Shown here: positions 35,929 to 44,595 of the stretch, in pieces
Numbering within the stretch: position 1 is the first letter of the stretch
How the letters are laid out: each line of letters begins with the position of its first letter
NCBI RefSeq assembly: GCF_004216905.1
Contig: NZ_SGXJ01000002.1
Location: 62,001 to 126,000 of the forward strand
From: Kribbella sp. VKM Ac-2569
Lineage (GTDB): Bacteria; Actinomycetota; Actinomycetes; Propionibacteriales; Kribbellaceae
Direction of reading: 5' to 3'
DNA length: 64,000 bases
Notes under the pieces: generated by a model
What the model was told of the DNA's origin: nothing
What the model saw: the letters and a program-made list of their open reading frames with translations, nothing else
The model's database searches: none
Program-made: the position numbers and the translations under genes

Positions 35929-37280
35929 CAGGTGTGCAGCTCCCCGGCCTGCAGTTCGTCGGGGCGCGGGTCCCTGGCGCAGCGGAAGCCGGCGAAGATC
36001 TGCCGGCGGATCGGGTAGTCCCAGTTCCGGAAGGTGCCGCGGGCAACGACATCGTCGGTGCCGAACGAGCCGCCGCGGAGCACCTTGTAGTCGGGCCCGA
36101 AGAACACCAGCGAGTACTCGTCGTACGGCCACGCGCGGAACCCCGGGTACGGGCGGAAGTCGCTCGACGTCCACTCCCACAGATCCCCGATCAGCTGCTC
36201 CACGCCGAGTGGCGAGGCGCCCGCCGGATATGCCCCGACCGGTGCCGGCCGGAGGTGCCGCTGGCCCAGGTTCGCGTGCTGCGGACCGGGCGACTCGTCA
36301 CCCCACGGGAACCGCCGCGTCCGGCCGCTCGACGGGTCGTACCGCGCCGCGAACTCCCATTCCTCCTCGGTCGGCAGTCGCTTGCCGGCCCACTTCGCGT
36401 ACGCCTCCGCCTCGTAGAAGCAGACGTGCATCACCGGCTCGTCGAGCGGCAACAGCTCCCGGTGCGCGAACCGCAGCCGCCACCACTCGCCGTCGACCTG
36501 CGACCAGAACCGCGGCGCGACCAGCGAGGCCTTCTGGACATGCGCCCACCCGGCCTCGGACCACCACTGCGGATCCTGATACCCGCCGCCGAGCACGAAC
36601 CGCAGGTAGTCCCCGTTCGTCACCGGCACGGTGTCGATCACGTACGGCCTCACGTGGACGCCGTGCGCGGGCCGCTCGTTGTCCAACGCCCACGGCTCGA
36701 TCGACGTACCCATCTCGAACACGCCACCCGGCACGAACACCTCGGCCGACGGCAGCGGCCGACCCGCAGGCGGCGGGGGCGCGTCGAGCACCGGCGCACC
36801 CTCCCGCAACTGGTGCGTCGCCAGCATCGTCTCGTCGTGCTGCTGCTCGTGCTGCGTGATCATCCCGAACGCGAACGCGTTGTCCACCAGCTCACGCCCT
36901 GCATCGAACTTCACGTGGTCCAGGACATCCAGCACCTTGTCCCGTACCTCGGTCACATAGCTACGCGTTTCCACCGGACCGAGCAGCGGCAGCGAAGGAC
37001 GGTCCGCGCGCGGGTGCTGGAACGCGTCGTACAGCTCGTCGATGTCCTGGCGCAGGGGCTCGCGGCCGCCGACGTCGCGGACCAGCCAGAGCTCCTCCTG
37101 GTTGCCGATGTGCGCGTAGTCCCAGACCAGCGGCGACATCAGTTTGGAGTGCTGCTTGACCAGGTCTTTGGTGTCGACCGCATCGGTCAACTGGACCGTC
37201 CGTGCCCTGGACCGTTCGAGCTGCTCACCGACGAACGCCCGCAGGCCCTCCGGCGACAGATCGGACAGTTGGTGATTCAT
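35928..37280 (-). CDS. egtB: Hercynine oxygenase (iron sulfoxide synthase)
   Basis: The 450-residue iron enzyme joins hercynine and gamma-glutamylcysteine with O2 to form the sulfoxide. Residues 1-170 are a DinB-like domain supplying the iron His ligands (DYAHIGNQEELWLVR, HEQQHDET with H-x3-H-x-E); residues 195-440 are the formylglycine-generating-enzyme-like domain (GGVFEMGTS; RLPTEEEWEFAARY; LWEWTSSDF; KVLRGGSF). Use of gamma-glutamylcysteine fits having egtA and egtC. ATG 37280 overlaps the egtA stop (ATGA). Confidence 0.97.
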   Translation of the reverse strand: MNHQLSDLSPEGLRAFVGEQLERSRARTVQLTDAVDTKDLVKQHSKLMSPLVWDYAHIGNQEELWLVRDVGGREPLRQDIDELYDAFQHPRADRPSLPLLGPVETRSYVTEVRDKVLDVLDHVKFDAGRELVDNAFAFGMITQHEQQHDETMLATHQLREGAPVLDAPPPPAGRPLPSAEVFVPGGVFEMGTSIEPWALDNERPAHGVHVRPYVIDTVPVTNGDYLRFVLGGGYQDPQWWSEAGWAHVQKASLVAPRFWSQVDGEWWRLRFAHRELLPLDEPVMHVCFYEAEAYAKWAGKRLPTEEEWEFAARYDPSSGRTRRFPWGDESPGPQHANLGQRHLRPAPVGAYPAGASPLGVEQLIGDLWEWTSSDFRPYPGFRAWPYDEYSLVFFGPDYKVLRGGSFGTDDVVARGTFRNWDYPIRRQIFAGFRCARDPRPDELQAGELHT

Positions 37281-38497
37281 GAAGCTCGCCTTCCGTGGGT
37301 GTTGTCGACGACGCGCTGCAGCCGGGTTACGACGGCAGCGATGTGTTCGGGATCCGCACCGGTCCGGTCCATGACCTCGGTACCCAGCGCGACCACATCG
37401 CGCGCCGCACGCAGTACCAAGGTGTCGTTGAGCCCCTCGCGAGCTGCCGGGAACCAGCGGCCGGCAGCAGGCTCGGCCGCGGCCAGCACCTGGTCGATCG
37501 GAGCGGACATCAGTGCGGTGAGCAGCAGGGTCGGGGCGATCCACCCGTCCCCCGGCTGCGCGTCGAGGTAGCGCACCTCGAGATACCCGCGCGGCCGGAC
37601 CGGCGGGAACAGCGTGGACAGGTGGTAGTCGAGATCGTCGTACGTCGGTCTGTCGCCGGGCAGCTGTCCGTCCGCCCAGGCCCCGAACGTCAGCCCGGTG
37701 GGTGCATCCCACGTGTCGCCCCGCCGCATGCAGAGCACCGGCGCCTCCATCGCCGTCCGGGCCCAGGCAGCGGCCGGGTCGGTGTCGAGCGGCGGTGGCT
37801 CGGTGAAGGGGGCACAGGTGCCGAACGTCGCCTCTGTGCGGGCCGAGGCCCAACCTGTGTCCGCACCGGCGCGGCGGCGGGAGTTGGCGAACAGGCCGAC
37901 CAGAGCGGGACCGAGGTCGTGCAGTGCTCTCCAGCGGAGAGCGGTCTGGTCCGTTTCGCCGGCGTCGAGGCAGATCTGCAGGCCGGCGGTGCTGCACATC
38001 ATCCGCGGCCCGTGCGGTCCGAGGCGCCGGAAGGCGTGTTCCATCGCGGCGTACCGCGGGACGGTGAGGATGCGGCGGGGTGTGCGGAAGGGGTCGAGGC
38101 CGTAGTCGCCTGGGACCAGGTCCGCATCCAGCAGCAGAGCCGTCAGCTCGGCCGCGTCGGCGGCGGTGTCGTCGATCAGCTGCGGGATCGAGTCCGACGC
38201 GGGGCCGGAGATCTCTACCTGGCCACCCGGCTCCACGGTGACCAGCGCGCCCCGGCTCAGCGGCAGTTGCGGACTGCCTCGGACCAGGGTCGCGGGGGCG
38301 TGCACGCCCAGGGCTTCGCTCAGTCGGCCGGCGTCGAGGGGCCGGTGCGGATCATCCGCATGATGCACGGTCCACTCGAGCTCGACGCCGTACAGCCGAG
38401 GTGGACCGTGCTTGAAACAGACCATCGCGACGTAGCCCTCCGCCTCGGCCCGGGAGCCGATCGGAGTCGTCGCCGGAGAACCACCGGACGAGGTCAC
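37277..38497 (-). CDS. egtA: Glutamate-cysteine ligase of ergothioneine pathway
   Basis: The 406-residue ligase makes gamma-glutamylcysteine, the sulfur donor for EgtB. It has LYGVELEWTVHHADDPHRPL near the N-terminus, VTVEPGGQVEISGPA, MMCSTAGLQICLDAG and PRGYLEVRYLDAQPGDGW, as in actinobacterial EgtA. The start used is GTG 38497; an in-frame TTG at 38533 is an alternative with no better ribosome site. It is the first gene of the operon; its control region is 38498-38667. No egtE (C-S lyase) is adjacent. Confidence 0.94.
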   Translation of the reverse strand: MTSSGGSPATTPIGSRAEAEGYVAMVCFKHGPPRLYGVELEWTVHHADDPHRPLDAGRLSEALGVHAPATLVRGSPQLPLSRGALVTVEPGGQVEISGPASDSIPQLIDDTAADAAELTALLLDADLVPGDYGLDPFRTPRRILTVPRYAAMEHAFRRLGPHGPRMMCSTAGLQICLDAGETDQTALRWRALHDLGPALVGLFANSRRRAGADTGWASARTEATFGTCAPFTEPPPLDTDPAAAWARTAMEAPVLCMRRGDTWDAPTGLTFGAWADGQLPGDRPTYDDLDYHLSTLFPPVRPRGYLEVRYLDAQPGDGWIAPTLLLTALMSAPIDQVLAAAEPAAGRWFPAAREGLNDTLVLRAARDVVALGTEVMDRTGADPEHIAAVVTRLQRVVDNTHGRRAS

Positions 38498-38631
38498 GTC
38501 AGCGAACCTAGCTCCGGGCCAGGGGCTGGACAACCGACCAGAAATTACCTGCCGGTGACGTCTGGGGTGTGTGTCGACTCATGCCGACCATGCTTCCCGA
38601 GGCCACCGACAGTTTCCGGCCGGATCCGGAC

Positions 38632-38648
38632 GAACCCAGCGCTGGTTC
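38632..38648 (-). other. Near-palindrome between fhuF-like gene and egtA
   Basis: GAACCCAGCGCTGGTTC contains the perfect palindrome CCAGCGCTGG. It begins 20 bases past the FhuF-like stop and 135 bases before egtA, so it may be a weak terminator or a regulator site. The rest of 38498-38667 shows no other structure I can support. Confidence 0.3.
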
Positions 38649-38667
38649 AGCTCTGAGCGAAATCGGG

Positions 38668-39327
38668 TCAGCGGAAGCGCGGACAGGTGGTGCAGGCGGC
38701 CACGTTCGGCAGCACGTAGAAGTAGCAGCAGGATGTGCGCAACTTCTCCTCCAGCGACACCCCGAATGCCGTCGCCGCGCGGTCGGCGTACGGCGCATCC
38801 TCCGACAGCCGGATCGCCGCCCGCACCTCGTCGTCCACGGCACCGAATCGCTGCAGCGACCCCAGCTTCACACCAGGTTGGTAGCCGTCCAGAAACGCCT
38901 TGGTGTGGTCCTTGAGCTGTACCGCCGCCGTAGCCAGTGGCACGACCTCGTCCGACAGCAGCGCGACCTCTGCCGGGTAGTGCGCGACCGGGTGCCGCTT
39001 GAACGCCAATGACGACGGCGACACGTCCGGAGACATCCCGGTGACTGCACTGGTCACACCCGCGACCAGCGACGGCACCTGGACGTACCACATGAGCGTG
39101 AACATGGCCGCGACCTGCACCGGCGGCTCGATCGAGTAGTCCCGTGCGTAGTCAGCCGCTGCGGCCGCGCGCCACGAGTACGTCGGGTCGCCACCGGCCT
39201 GCTGTTCCGCGATCAGGTCCGCACACGAGACCCAGTCCGGTCCGGGCACCGCATCCGCCGTACGCACAGACATCCAGCTGACCGAGTCAGCCAGGACCTC
39301 CGCCAGACGGCTCACGGTGTAGCTCAT
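38668..39327 (-). CDS. FhuF-like [2Fe-2S] ferric-siderophore reductase
   Basis: The 219-residue protein ends with two adjacent Cys followed ten residues later by C-x2-C (RTSCCYFYVLPN, then VAACTTCPRFR), the FhuF-type [2Fe-2S] ligand set. FhuF proteins reduce ferric siderophores in the cytoplasm to free the iron. It overlaps the ATPase gene by 4 bases (ATGA), making it the last gene of a siderophore import operon, which agrees with the role. Confidence 0.9.
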   Translation of the reverse strand: MSYTVSRLAEVLADSVSWMSVRTADAVPGPDWVSCADLIAEQQAGGDPTYSWRAAAAADYARDYSIEPPVQVAAMFTLMWYVQVPSLVAGVTSAVTGMSPDVSPSSLAFKRHPVAHYPAEVALLSDEVVPLATAAVQLKDHTKAFLDGYQPGVKLGSLQRFGAVDDEVRAAIRLSEDAPYADRAATAFGVSLEEKLRTSCCYFYVLPNVAACTTCPRFR

Positions 39328-40097
39328 CCAGCCAGCCTACGATCCGGTACGACGACCGGTGCGCCGCCGACCTCCACCACCGTGGCCTTCAGCCCGAACA
39401 CCTCGTCCAGCAACGTCGCTGTCAGTACGTCGACCGGGCGGCCCTGCGCAGCGATCTGCCCGTCCCCCATCACGACCAGGTGGTCGGCGTACTGCGCTGC
39501 CAGCGTCAGGTCATGCAGCACCGCCACGACGGTCCGCCCCGTCGTTGCCGCCGCGTGGACCACGTTCATCACGTCTACCGCGTGTGCGAGGTCCAGGTAC
39601 GTCGTTGGCTCGTCCAGCAACAGGTGCTGTGTCCCCTGGGCCAGCACCATCGCAATCCACACCCGCTGCCGCTGGCCGCCGGACAGCTGGTCAACTGGCC
39701 GGTCGCGGAGCTCTGTCAGCTCTACTGCCTGCAGCGCCTCGTTGATCGCGGCATCGTCCTCGCCCGTCAGCCGCCCGAACAGACCGCGATGCGGGTGCCG
39801 TCCCCGCGACACCAACTCGGCTGCCGTGATCCCCTCCGGCGTCACTGGCCCCTGCGGCAGAACACCGAGCTTGCGGGCCAGTTCACGCGCCGGCAACTCG
39901 TGAATGTCCTTGCCGTCCAGCAGCACTCGCCCACTCTTCGGAGCGAGCAGTCTGCTCATCCCACGCAGCAGTGTGGACTTGCCGGACCCGTTCGGCCCGA
40001 CAACCGCAGTCAGCTGACCGGACGGCACCTCCAGCGTCAGTCCGTCGACCACCGGCACAGCAGCGTCGTACGCGAGGGTCAGGTTCTCGACGTGCAC
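39324..40097 (-). CDS. Iron-siderophore ABC transporter ATP-binding protein (FecE/FepC type)
   Basis: The 257-residue ATPase has Walker A GPNGSGKST (about 34-42), KLGVLPQGPVTPEGITAAEL (Q-loop), signature LSGGQRQRVWIAMVLAQGT, Walker B LLLDEPTTYLDLAH and H-loop VLHDLTLAAQYADH, all characteristic of iron-siderophore ATPases. Start is GTG 40097, 3 bases after the second permease stop. It drives uptake with the two permeases upstream and the divergent binding protein. Confidence 0.96.
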   Translation of the reverse strand: MHVENLTLAYDAAVPVVDGLTLEVPSGQLTAVVGPNGSGKSTLLRGMSRLLAPKSGRVLLDGKDIHELPARELARKLGVLPQGPVTPEGITAAELVSRGRHPHRGLFGRLTGEDDAAINEALQAVELTELRDRPVDQLSGGQRQRVWIAMVLAQGTQHLLLDEPTTYLDLAHAVDVMNVVHAAATTGRTVVAVLHDLTLAAQYADHLVVMGDGQIAAQGRPVDVLTATLLDEVFGLKATVVEVGGAPVVVPDRRLAG

Positions 40098-40100
40098 GGT

Positions 40101-41129
40101 TCAGCGTCCCTTCTGCTGACGGCCGATGAGGTGAAGCAGGTACGGCGCTCCGCACGCGGCCGTGAGCACTCCGACAGGTAACTCGTACGGGCCGACCTGC
40201 GCCCACTGCAGCCCGTTCCGCGCCAACAGGTCAGCCAGTACGACGAACAGCGCGCCCAGCATCGCAGTGGTCAGCAACGGCGGTCGTTCCATCCGGGTCA
40301 GGCGCAGCGCGACCTGTGGCGCGACCAACGCAACGAACGCGATCGGTCCGGCTCCGGCGGTCGCCATCGCGGCCAGCACCGTCGCGATCACCAGCAGCAC
40401 CAGCCGGATCCGCGCCACCCTGACGCCGAGCGACGACGCCACGTCGTCACCGAGCACCAGCGCGGACAGGTCCCGGTTGAACATCATTGCTACCGGCAAC
40501 AGCAGCACAACGGCGATCAAGACTGGGATCGCATCACTCCAGGCCCGGGAGTTCAACGAGCCCGCCAGCCAGGCGGCCGCCCGGCCGGCGTCGTTGACGT
40601 CGCCGATCACCAACAGCCAGGCGACCAGCGAGTTCGCCGCGGCCGCGATCCCGACGCCGATCAGCACCACCTTGCCCGCGTCCACCACGCCGCGCTGGAT
40701 CGACAACGCACCGACGATCAGCGTGGCCAGCAGCCCGCCGAGGACCGCGGCCAACGGGATCCCGACCTTGGCCGCGACGCCCGAGATGTTGCCGCCGCCG
40801 GTGCCGGCGAGCACGATCACCGCGACGGCGCCCGCGGACGCACCGGAGTTCACACCCACGATGTCCGGGCTGGCGAGCGGGTTGCGGGACAGCGTCTGCA
40901 GCAGCGCACCGGACACGGCGAAGGCGATACCGACGAGCAGTCCGGTCGCGATTCGCGGCAGGCGCAGTTCCAGTACGACGAGCCGGGTGCCACGACGGCC
41001 GCCGCCGAGCAGTACCTCGACCACGTCCGCCAGCGGGAGTTTCGTCGTACCGACGCTCAAAGAGACCAGCGCGACGACGATCGCGAGGGCCGCGAACAAG
41101 ATGCTGAGGACGACCGTCCGCGATCTCAT
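40101..41129 (-). CDS. Iron-siderophore ABC transporter permease 2 (FecD/FepG type)
   Basis: The 342-residue protein has about ten transmembrane helices and FecCD signatures: LRLPRIATGLLVGIAFAVSG with ALLQTLSRNPLASPDIVGVN, then AAWLAGSLNSRAW, LGVRVARIR and GPIAFVALVAPQVALRL. ATG 41129 overlaps the first permease stop (ATGA). It forms the heterodimer with the gene upstream. Confidence 0.95.
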   Translation of the reverse strand: MRSRTVVLSILFAALAIVVALVSLSVGTTKLPLADVVEVLLGGGRRGTRLVVLELRLPRIATGLLVGIAFAVSGALLQTLSRNPLASPDIVGVNSGASAGAVAVIVLAGTGGGNISGVAAKVGIPLAAVLGGLLATLIVGALSIQRGVVDAGKVVLIGVGIAAAANSLVAWLLVIGDVNDAGRAAAWLAGSLNSRAWSDAIPVLIAVVLLLPVAMMFNRDLSALVLGDDVASSLGVRVARIRLVLLVIATVLAAMATAGAGPIAFVALVAPQVALRLTRMERPPLLTTAMLGALFVVLADLLARNGLQWAQVGPYELPVGVLTAACGAPYLLHLIGRQQKGR

Positions 41130-42142
41130 AGGGCCACCGCCCGGCGACGTACGACGAGCACGAACATCGGGGCGCCGACGATGCCGAGGACGACACCCGC
41201 CTGTACTTCGCCCGCGCCGCCGACGAGGCGCCCGACGAGATCCGCGAGTACCAACGCGGTCGCTCCGATGACGCCCGCGGCCGGGATCAGCCAGGTGTTG
41301 CGGGCACCGAAGATCCGTCGCGCGACGTGGCCGGACAGCAGGCCCAGGAACCCGATCGGGCCGCACGCGGCCACGCCGGCCGCGGTGAGCAGACCGATCG
41401 CGCCCAGCCCGAGCAACCGAGCCCGGCGGATCGACAGCCCGAGGCCCGCAGCCACATCGTCGCCCAGAGCAAGCATGTCGAGATCACGGGCGTTGACCGC
41501 GGCGAGCAGCAAACCGATCACCGCGAAGGGCAGGACCTGGCCGGCGACATCCATCCCGCGGCCGGCAACGGACCCGACCGCCCAGAACCGGTAGCTGTCC
41601 AAAGTGTCCGCATCGAGGAGCACGATCGCCGACGTCAGCGCACCGAGGAGCGCCGCGACGGCCGCGCCCGTGAGCGCGAGGCCGACCGGAGTCGAGCCGG
41701 TCCCCCGCGATGCCAGTTGCTGTACGGCGAACGTCGCGATCAACGCGCCCAGCAAGGCGACCCAGACCGTCGACGAGACGGACTCGACCACTCCGAGCTG
41801 GAGCCCGAGGACGACCGCGAACGCCGCGCCGGAACTCACACCGAAGATGCCCGGCTCGGCCAGCGCGTTGCGGGTGTGCCCCTGCATCAACGTGCCGGCG
41901 ATCCCGAGACAGAGCCCGATCAGGACCGCGACGACCGTCCGCGGGAACCGCAGGCTGCGCACGATCACGTCCGGGTCCGAGCCGGTGTTCGAAGTCAGCG
42001 CGTGCCACAAGGCGCCCGGTCCGAGCCAGCGCGAGCCGAGCGCGAGGCTGGCGGCGAACGCGAGCACCAGGACTACTACCAGGGCGAGGAGTGCGGCGGC
42101 ACGGCGTACCGGTCGACTCGCAGTGGGAGTGGCGGAGCACAT
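41126..42142 (-). CDS. Iron-siderophore ABC transporter permease 1 (FecC/FepD type)
   Basis: The 338-residue protein has about ten helices with FecCD motifs (LRFPRTVVAVLIGLCLGIAG, TLMQGHTRNALAEPGIFGVS, SIRRARLLGLG, GPIGFLGLLSGHVARRIFG). ATG 42142 lies only 4 bases from an IdeR-like iron box, so its leader must be very short or absent. It heads the permease-permease-ATPase-FhuF operon, divergent from the binding protein gene. Confidence 0.95.
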   Translation of the reverse strand: MCSATPTASRPVRRAAALLALVVVLVLAFAASLALGSRWLGPGALWHALTSNTGSDPDVIVRSLRFPRTVVAVLIGLCLGIAGTLMQGHTRNALAEPGIFGVSSGAAFAVVLGLQLGVVESVSSTVWVALLGALIATFAVQQLASRGTGSTPVGLALTGAAVAALLGALTSAIVLLDADTLDSYRFWAVGSVAGRGMDVAGQVLPFAVIGLLLAAVNARDLDMLALGDDVAAGLGLSIRRARLLGLGAIGLLTAAGVAACGPIGFLGLLSGHVARRIFGARNTWLIPAAGVIGATALVLADLVGRLVGGAGEVQAGVVLGIVGAPMFVLVVRRRAVAL

Positions 42143-42146
42143 ATGG

Positions 42147-42165
42147 TTAGGTTTGCCTTACTTCG
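42147..42165. promoter_or_regulatory. IdeR/DtxR-type iron box
   Basis: TTAGGTTTGCCTTACTTCG matches the 19-base IdeR/DtxR consensus at about 14 positions, best in the TTAGGTT and GCCT cores. It lies in the 65-base region between the divergent permease and binding-protein genes, so iron-loaded IdeR could shut both directions. The regulator is not in the window. Confidence 0.75.
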
Positions 42166-42207
42166 CTGAGGTCGTGAGTCACCTTATCCCGTTGCTTGGA
42201 GACACCT

Positions 42208-43194
42208 GTGCGCCTGCCCCGCATCACCGCCCTGCTCGCTGTCGCGGCCCTCGCCCTGTCGGCCTGCGGGTCCTCGGACCCTGGCGATTCCGGAGATTCC
42301 GCCGATTCGGCCGCCGCGAGCGCCGGGTACCCGCGGACGATCGAGCACGCGATGGGCAAGACCGAGATCAAGACCAAGCCGAAGCGGGTGGTCGCGCTCG
42401 ACACCAGCTACGTGGACGCGACGCTGATCCTGGACACCCCGGTCGTCGGGTACACCGACTACCGCACGATCAACGGGAAGCTGCCGGACTACCTCGGCGA
42501 CGACCGGACGACGTACGGCTCCGAGGCCCAGTCGGTCGGCACCCTCGCCGAGCCGAACCTGGAGAAGATCGCCGCGCTGAACCCGGACCTGATCATCAGC
42601 GCGAAGGTCCGGCACGAGAAGCTGTACGACCAGCTCTCCGCGATCGCGCCGACGATCATGTCCGAGACCACCGGGGCGACCTGGAAGGACAACATCCGGC
42701 TCGAGGCGAAGGCGGTCGGCGCCGAGGACTTGGCCGAGAAGGAGATCTCGTCGTACGAGCAGGCCGCGAAGACGGTCGGCGCCGCGATCAACGCCAAGGC
42801 CGGTGATCCGACCATCTCCGTGGTGCGGTTCGTCGACGGCCCGACCCGGCTGTACCAGAACGCGAGCTACTCCGGGATCGTGCTCAAGGACGCCGGCCTG
42901 AAGCGGCCGAAGTCGCAGGACGTCGCCGGCTTCGCGCTCGAGATCAGCCCGGAACGGATCAAGGACGCCGACGCCGACGCGATCTTCGTGGCGACATACG
43001 CCGACGACAAGGGCCTCAGCAAGAAGACCGAAGCCCAGTTCAAGGCCAACCCCCTGTGGAAGCCGCTGGCCACCAAGGTCCACGACGTCCCCGACCTCAC
43101 CTGGATGACCGCCGTCGGCCTCCAAGGCGCCTGGTCCATCCTCACCGACCTCGCCAAGACCTTCGACGTACCGGCACCCGTCAAGCCCGCCTGA
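42208..43194 (+). CDS. Iron-siderophore ABC transporter substrate-binding lipoprotein
   Basis: The 328-residue lipoprotein has lipobox LALSACGSS, an acidic Ser/Asp linker, and a family 8 binding fold (PKRVVALDTSYVDATLILDT; NLEKIAALNPDLIISAKVRH; ISPERIKDADADAIFVATYA) of the ferric-siderophore group. Start is GTG 42208 with TTGGAGA upstream; a TTG 12 bases earlier is the alternative. It is divergent from its permease operon across the iron box. Its stop abuts the stop of the next, convergent gene. Confidence 0.94.
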   Translation: MRLPRITALLAVAALALSACGSSDPGDSGDSADSAAASAGYPRTIEHAMGKTEIKTKPKRVVALDTSYVDATLILDTPVVGYTDYRTINGKLPDYLGDDRTTYGSEAQSVGTLAEPNLEKIAALNPDLIISAKVRHEKLYDQLSAIAPTIMSETTGATWKDNIRLEAKAVGAEDLAEKEISSYEQAAKTVGAAINAKAGDPTISVVRFVDGPTRLYQNASYSGIVLKDAGLKRPKSQDVAGFALEISPERIKDADADAIFVATYADDKGLSKKTEAQFKANPLWKPLATKVHDVPDLTWMTAVGLQGAWSILTDLAKTFDVPAPVKPA

Positions 43195-43833
43195 TCAGCT
43201 CACCTTGAAGTCCTCGGTCTTCGTGCCCTTGGCCCCGGCCTCGGTCACGACGGACACCGTCAGGCTATAGACGCCCCGAACCTCCAGCGAGTCGCGGGAC
43301 AAGTAGAAACTCTGGCCGCAAGACTCACCACGCGCGGTTTTGATGACGACGGATCCCCGTTTGAGCACCCAGGTCGGATAGCAGCCGGTGGCCGGGTAGT
43401 TGCCGGTCTCATCCAGCACCTGGGCGCTGGCGGTCGGCAGCGAGCCGGCGCGATACTCGCCCGGTCCGATCCTGCCGCTGGCGCCCATCCGGATGGTGAT
43501 GGCCAACGTGCCGGGCGACAAGGTCTGCGGTGTGCTGGAGCTCCCTGGACCAGTGATCTGGGCGACCGGCGTCTCCGTCACGGTCTCGGTGACCGTGCTG
43601 GTGGCGGTCGTGGTTGCAGTCGCGGTGGTGGTCGACAGGATGGTGGTCCGCGGTGGGGCCGGATTGATGGCGGCCGGTAGTACGCCAGACTGGCCGAGGA
43701 CGATGGTCAGGATGCTGCCGATCAGCGCGAAGACCGCGGGAATCGCGGCGATCAGCGCCGGATGCCGGTGCCAGGCGTACTGCTTCTTCTGGTCCGGGTC
43801 CCCGGCAGGCGTGACTGTCTTGCTCTTGTGCAC
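43195..43833 (-). CDS. Membrane-anchored protein with Thr-rich linker, function unknown
   Basis: The 212-residue protein has a cytoplasmic tail (HKSKTVTPAGDPDQKKQ), one membrane helix at about 26-50 (HPALIAAIPAVFALIGSILTIVLG), a Thr/Val-rich linker (TTTATATTTATSTVTETVTE) and a soluble outer domain of about 110 residues with two Cys (GCYPTWVLKRGSV; GESCGQSFYLSRD) that could form a disulfide, probably beta-rich. Start is GTG 43833 with GGGGGGAA upstream. I recognise no family. It is divergent from another unknown gene. Confidence 0.75.
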   Translation of the reverse strand: MHKSKTVTPAGDPDQKKQYAWHRHPALIAAIPAVFALIGSILTIVLGQSGVLPAAINPAPPRTTILSTTTATATTTATSTVTETVTETPVAQITGPGSSSTPQTLSPGTLAITIRMGASGRIGPGEYRAGSLPTASAQVLDETGNYPATGCYPTWVLKRGSVVIKTARGESCGQSFYLSRDSLEVRGVYSLTVSVVTEAGAKGTKTEDFKVS

Positions 43834-43950
43834 AGTGGTTCCCCCCACGTGACATGTCCGATGGCCCCCGGCCACGGTGTGATGCTCAACCATGGACCAA
43901 AACCGTGCGAGCGTCCACTGCGGAGAGTGACGGAGTTTAGGGTTCGGGGT

Positions 43951-44595
43951 ATGACGGCTCTGACGCGATGGCATGTCGGTCCGTGGACGACGCGTGGGAC
44001 GCAGGTTGGGGAAGCGTCCGAGCCGGGGCGGAAGCGGACGCCGGACGAGTTGAACTTCGATGTCGTCGGGCTGGCGCGGATTCTCGGGCGGCGGTTGTCG
44101 GGGCGGGACGAGCTGCAGGTGCGGCTGTGGCAGAACGAGCTGCGGCCGACGCACACGCGACAGTGCGGGGTGCACACACTGGCGGATCCGGACAACGCCC
44201 GACTGCTTCGCGAGACCGCGCAGGAGGCCCTTGCCTGGTTGGGCGAGCGCGCGCCGAGCGGTTACGAGTTCGTCCTCACGGACGCGGTCGAGCTCCGTCC
44301 GCTCCTCGACCTGTCCGCCCCGGTGGTCGCCGTCGACGCCGTCGTACAACTCGCTGGTTTCCCGCTCCCTGCTGCTCGTTTGGCAACAGCACATGTACGT
44401 CGTTCCGCCACAGGTGACTGGTACGCCGGGGACGCGGTGTGCAACTGGTCCGGCCCGCACACCACGCCTGCCGAGGCGGTAGCCGCCGTACGCCGTGCCC
44501 GCCACGAGCTCGTAGACCAACTACGCACCGCGGGCCGTGACGACCTCGCCAACACCGCGCCCCGATGGCCGGATGTCCCGATCGAGTCCGGCTAA
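43951..44595 (+). CDS. Hypothetical protein
   Basis: The 214-residue soluble protein starts at ATG 43951. It has an acidic helical middle (DNARLLRETAQEALAWLGER) and a C-terminal helix (AEAVAAVRRARHELVDQLRT); no motif I recognise and no signal peptide. Reading frame, strong third-position GC and position between genes support it as real. Its stop overlaps tail-to-tail the stop of the convergent hydrolase. A much longer in-frame extension from 43762 overlaps the divergent gene and is not used. Confidence 0.65.
   Translation: MTALTRWHVGPWTTRGTQVGEASEPGRKRTPDELNFDVVGLARILGRRLSGRDELQVRLWQNELRPTHTRQCGVHTLADPDNARLLRETAQEALAWLGERAPSGYEFVLTDAVELRPLLDLSAPVVAVDAVVQLAGFPLPAARLATAHVRRSATGDWYAGDAVCNWSGPHTTPAEAVAAVRRARHELVDQLRTAGRDDLANTAPRWPDVPIESG

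Noticed and set aside
42147-42161. Reading the iron-transport box as a simple -10/-35 promoter only
   Set aside because: Spacing and the TTAGGTT/GCCT pattern fit the IdeR/DtxR consensus much better, and the genes are iron-related.
43762-43950. N-terminal extension of the hypothetical gene at 43951
   Set aside because: It overlaps the start and control region of the divergent membrane protein and has no coding character.
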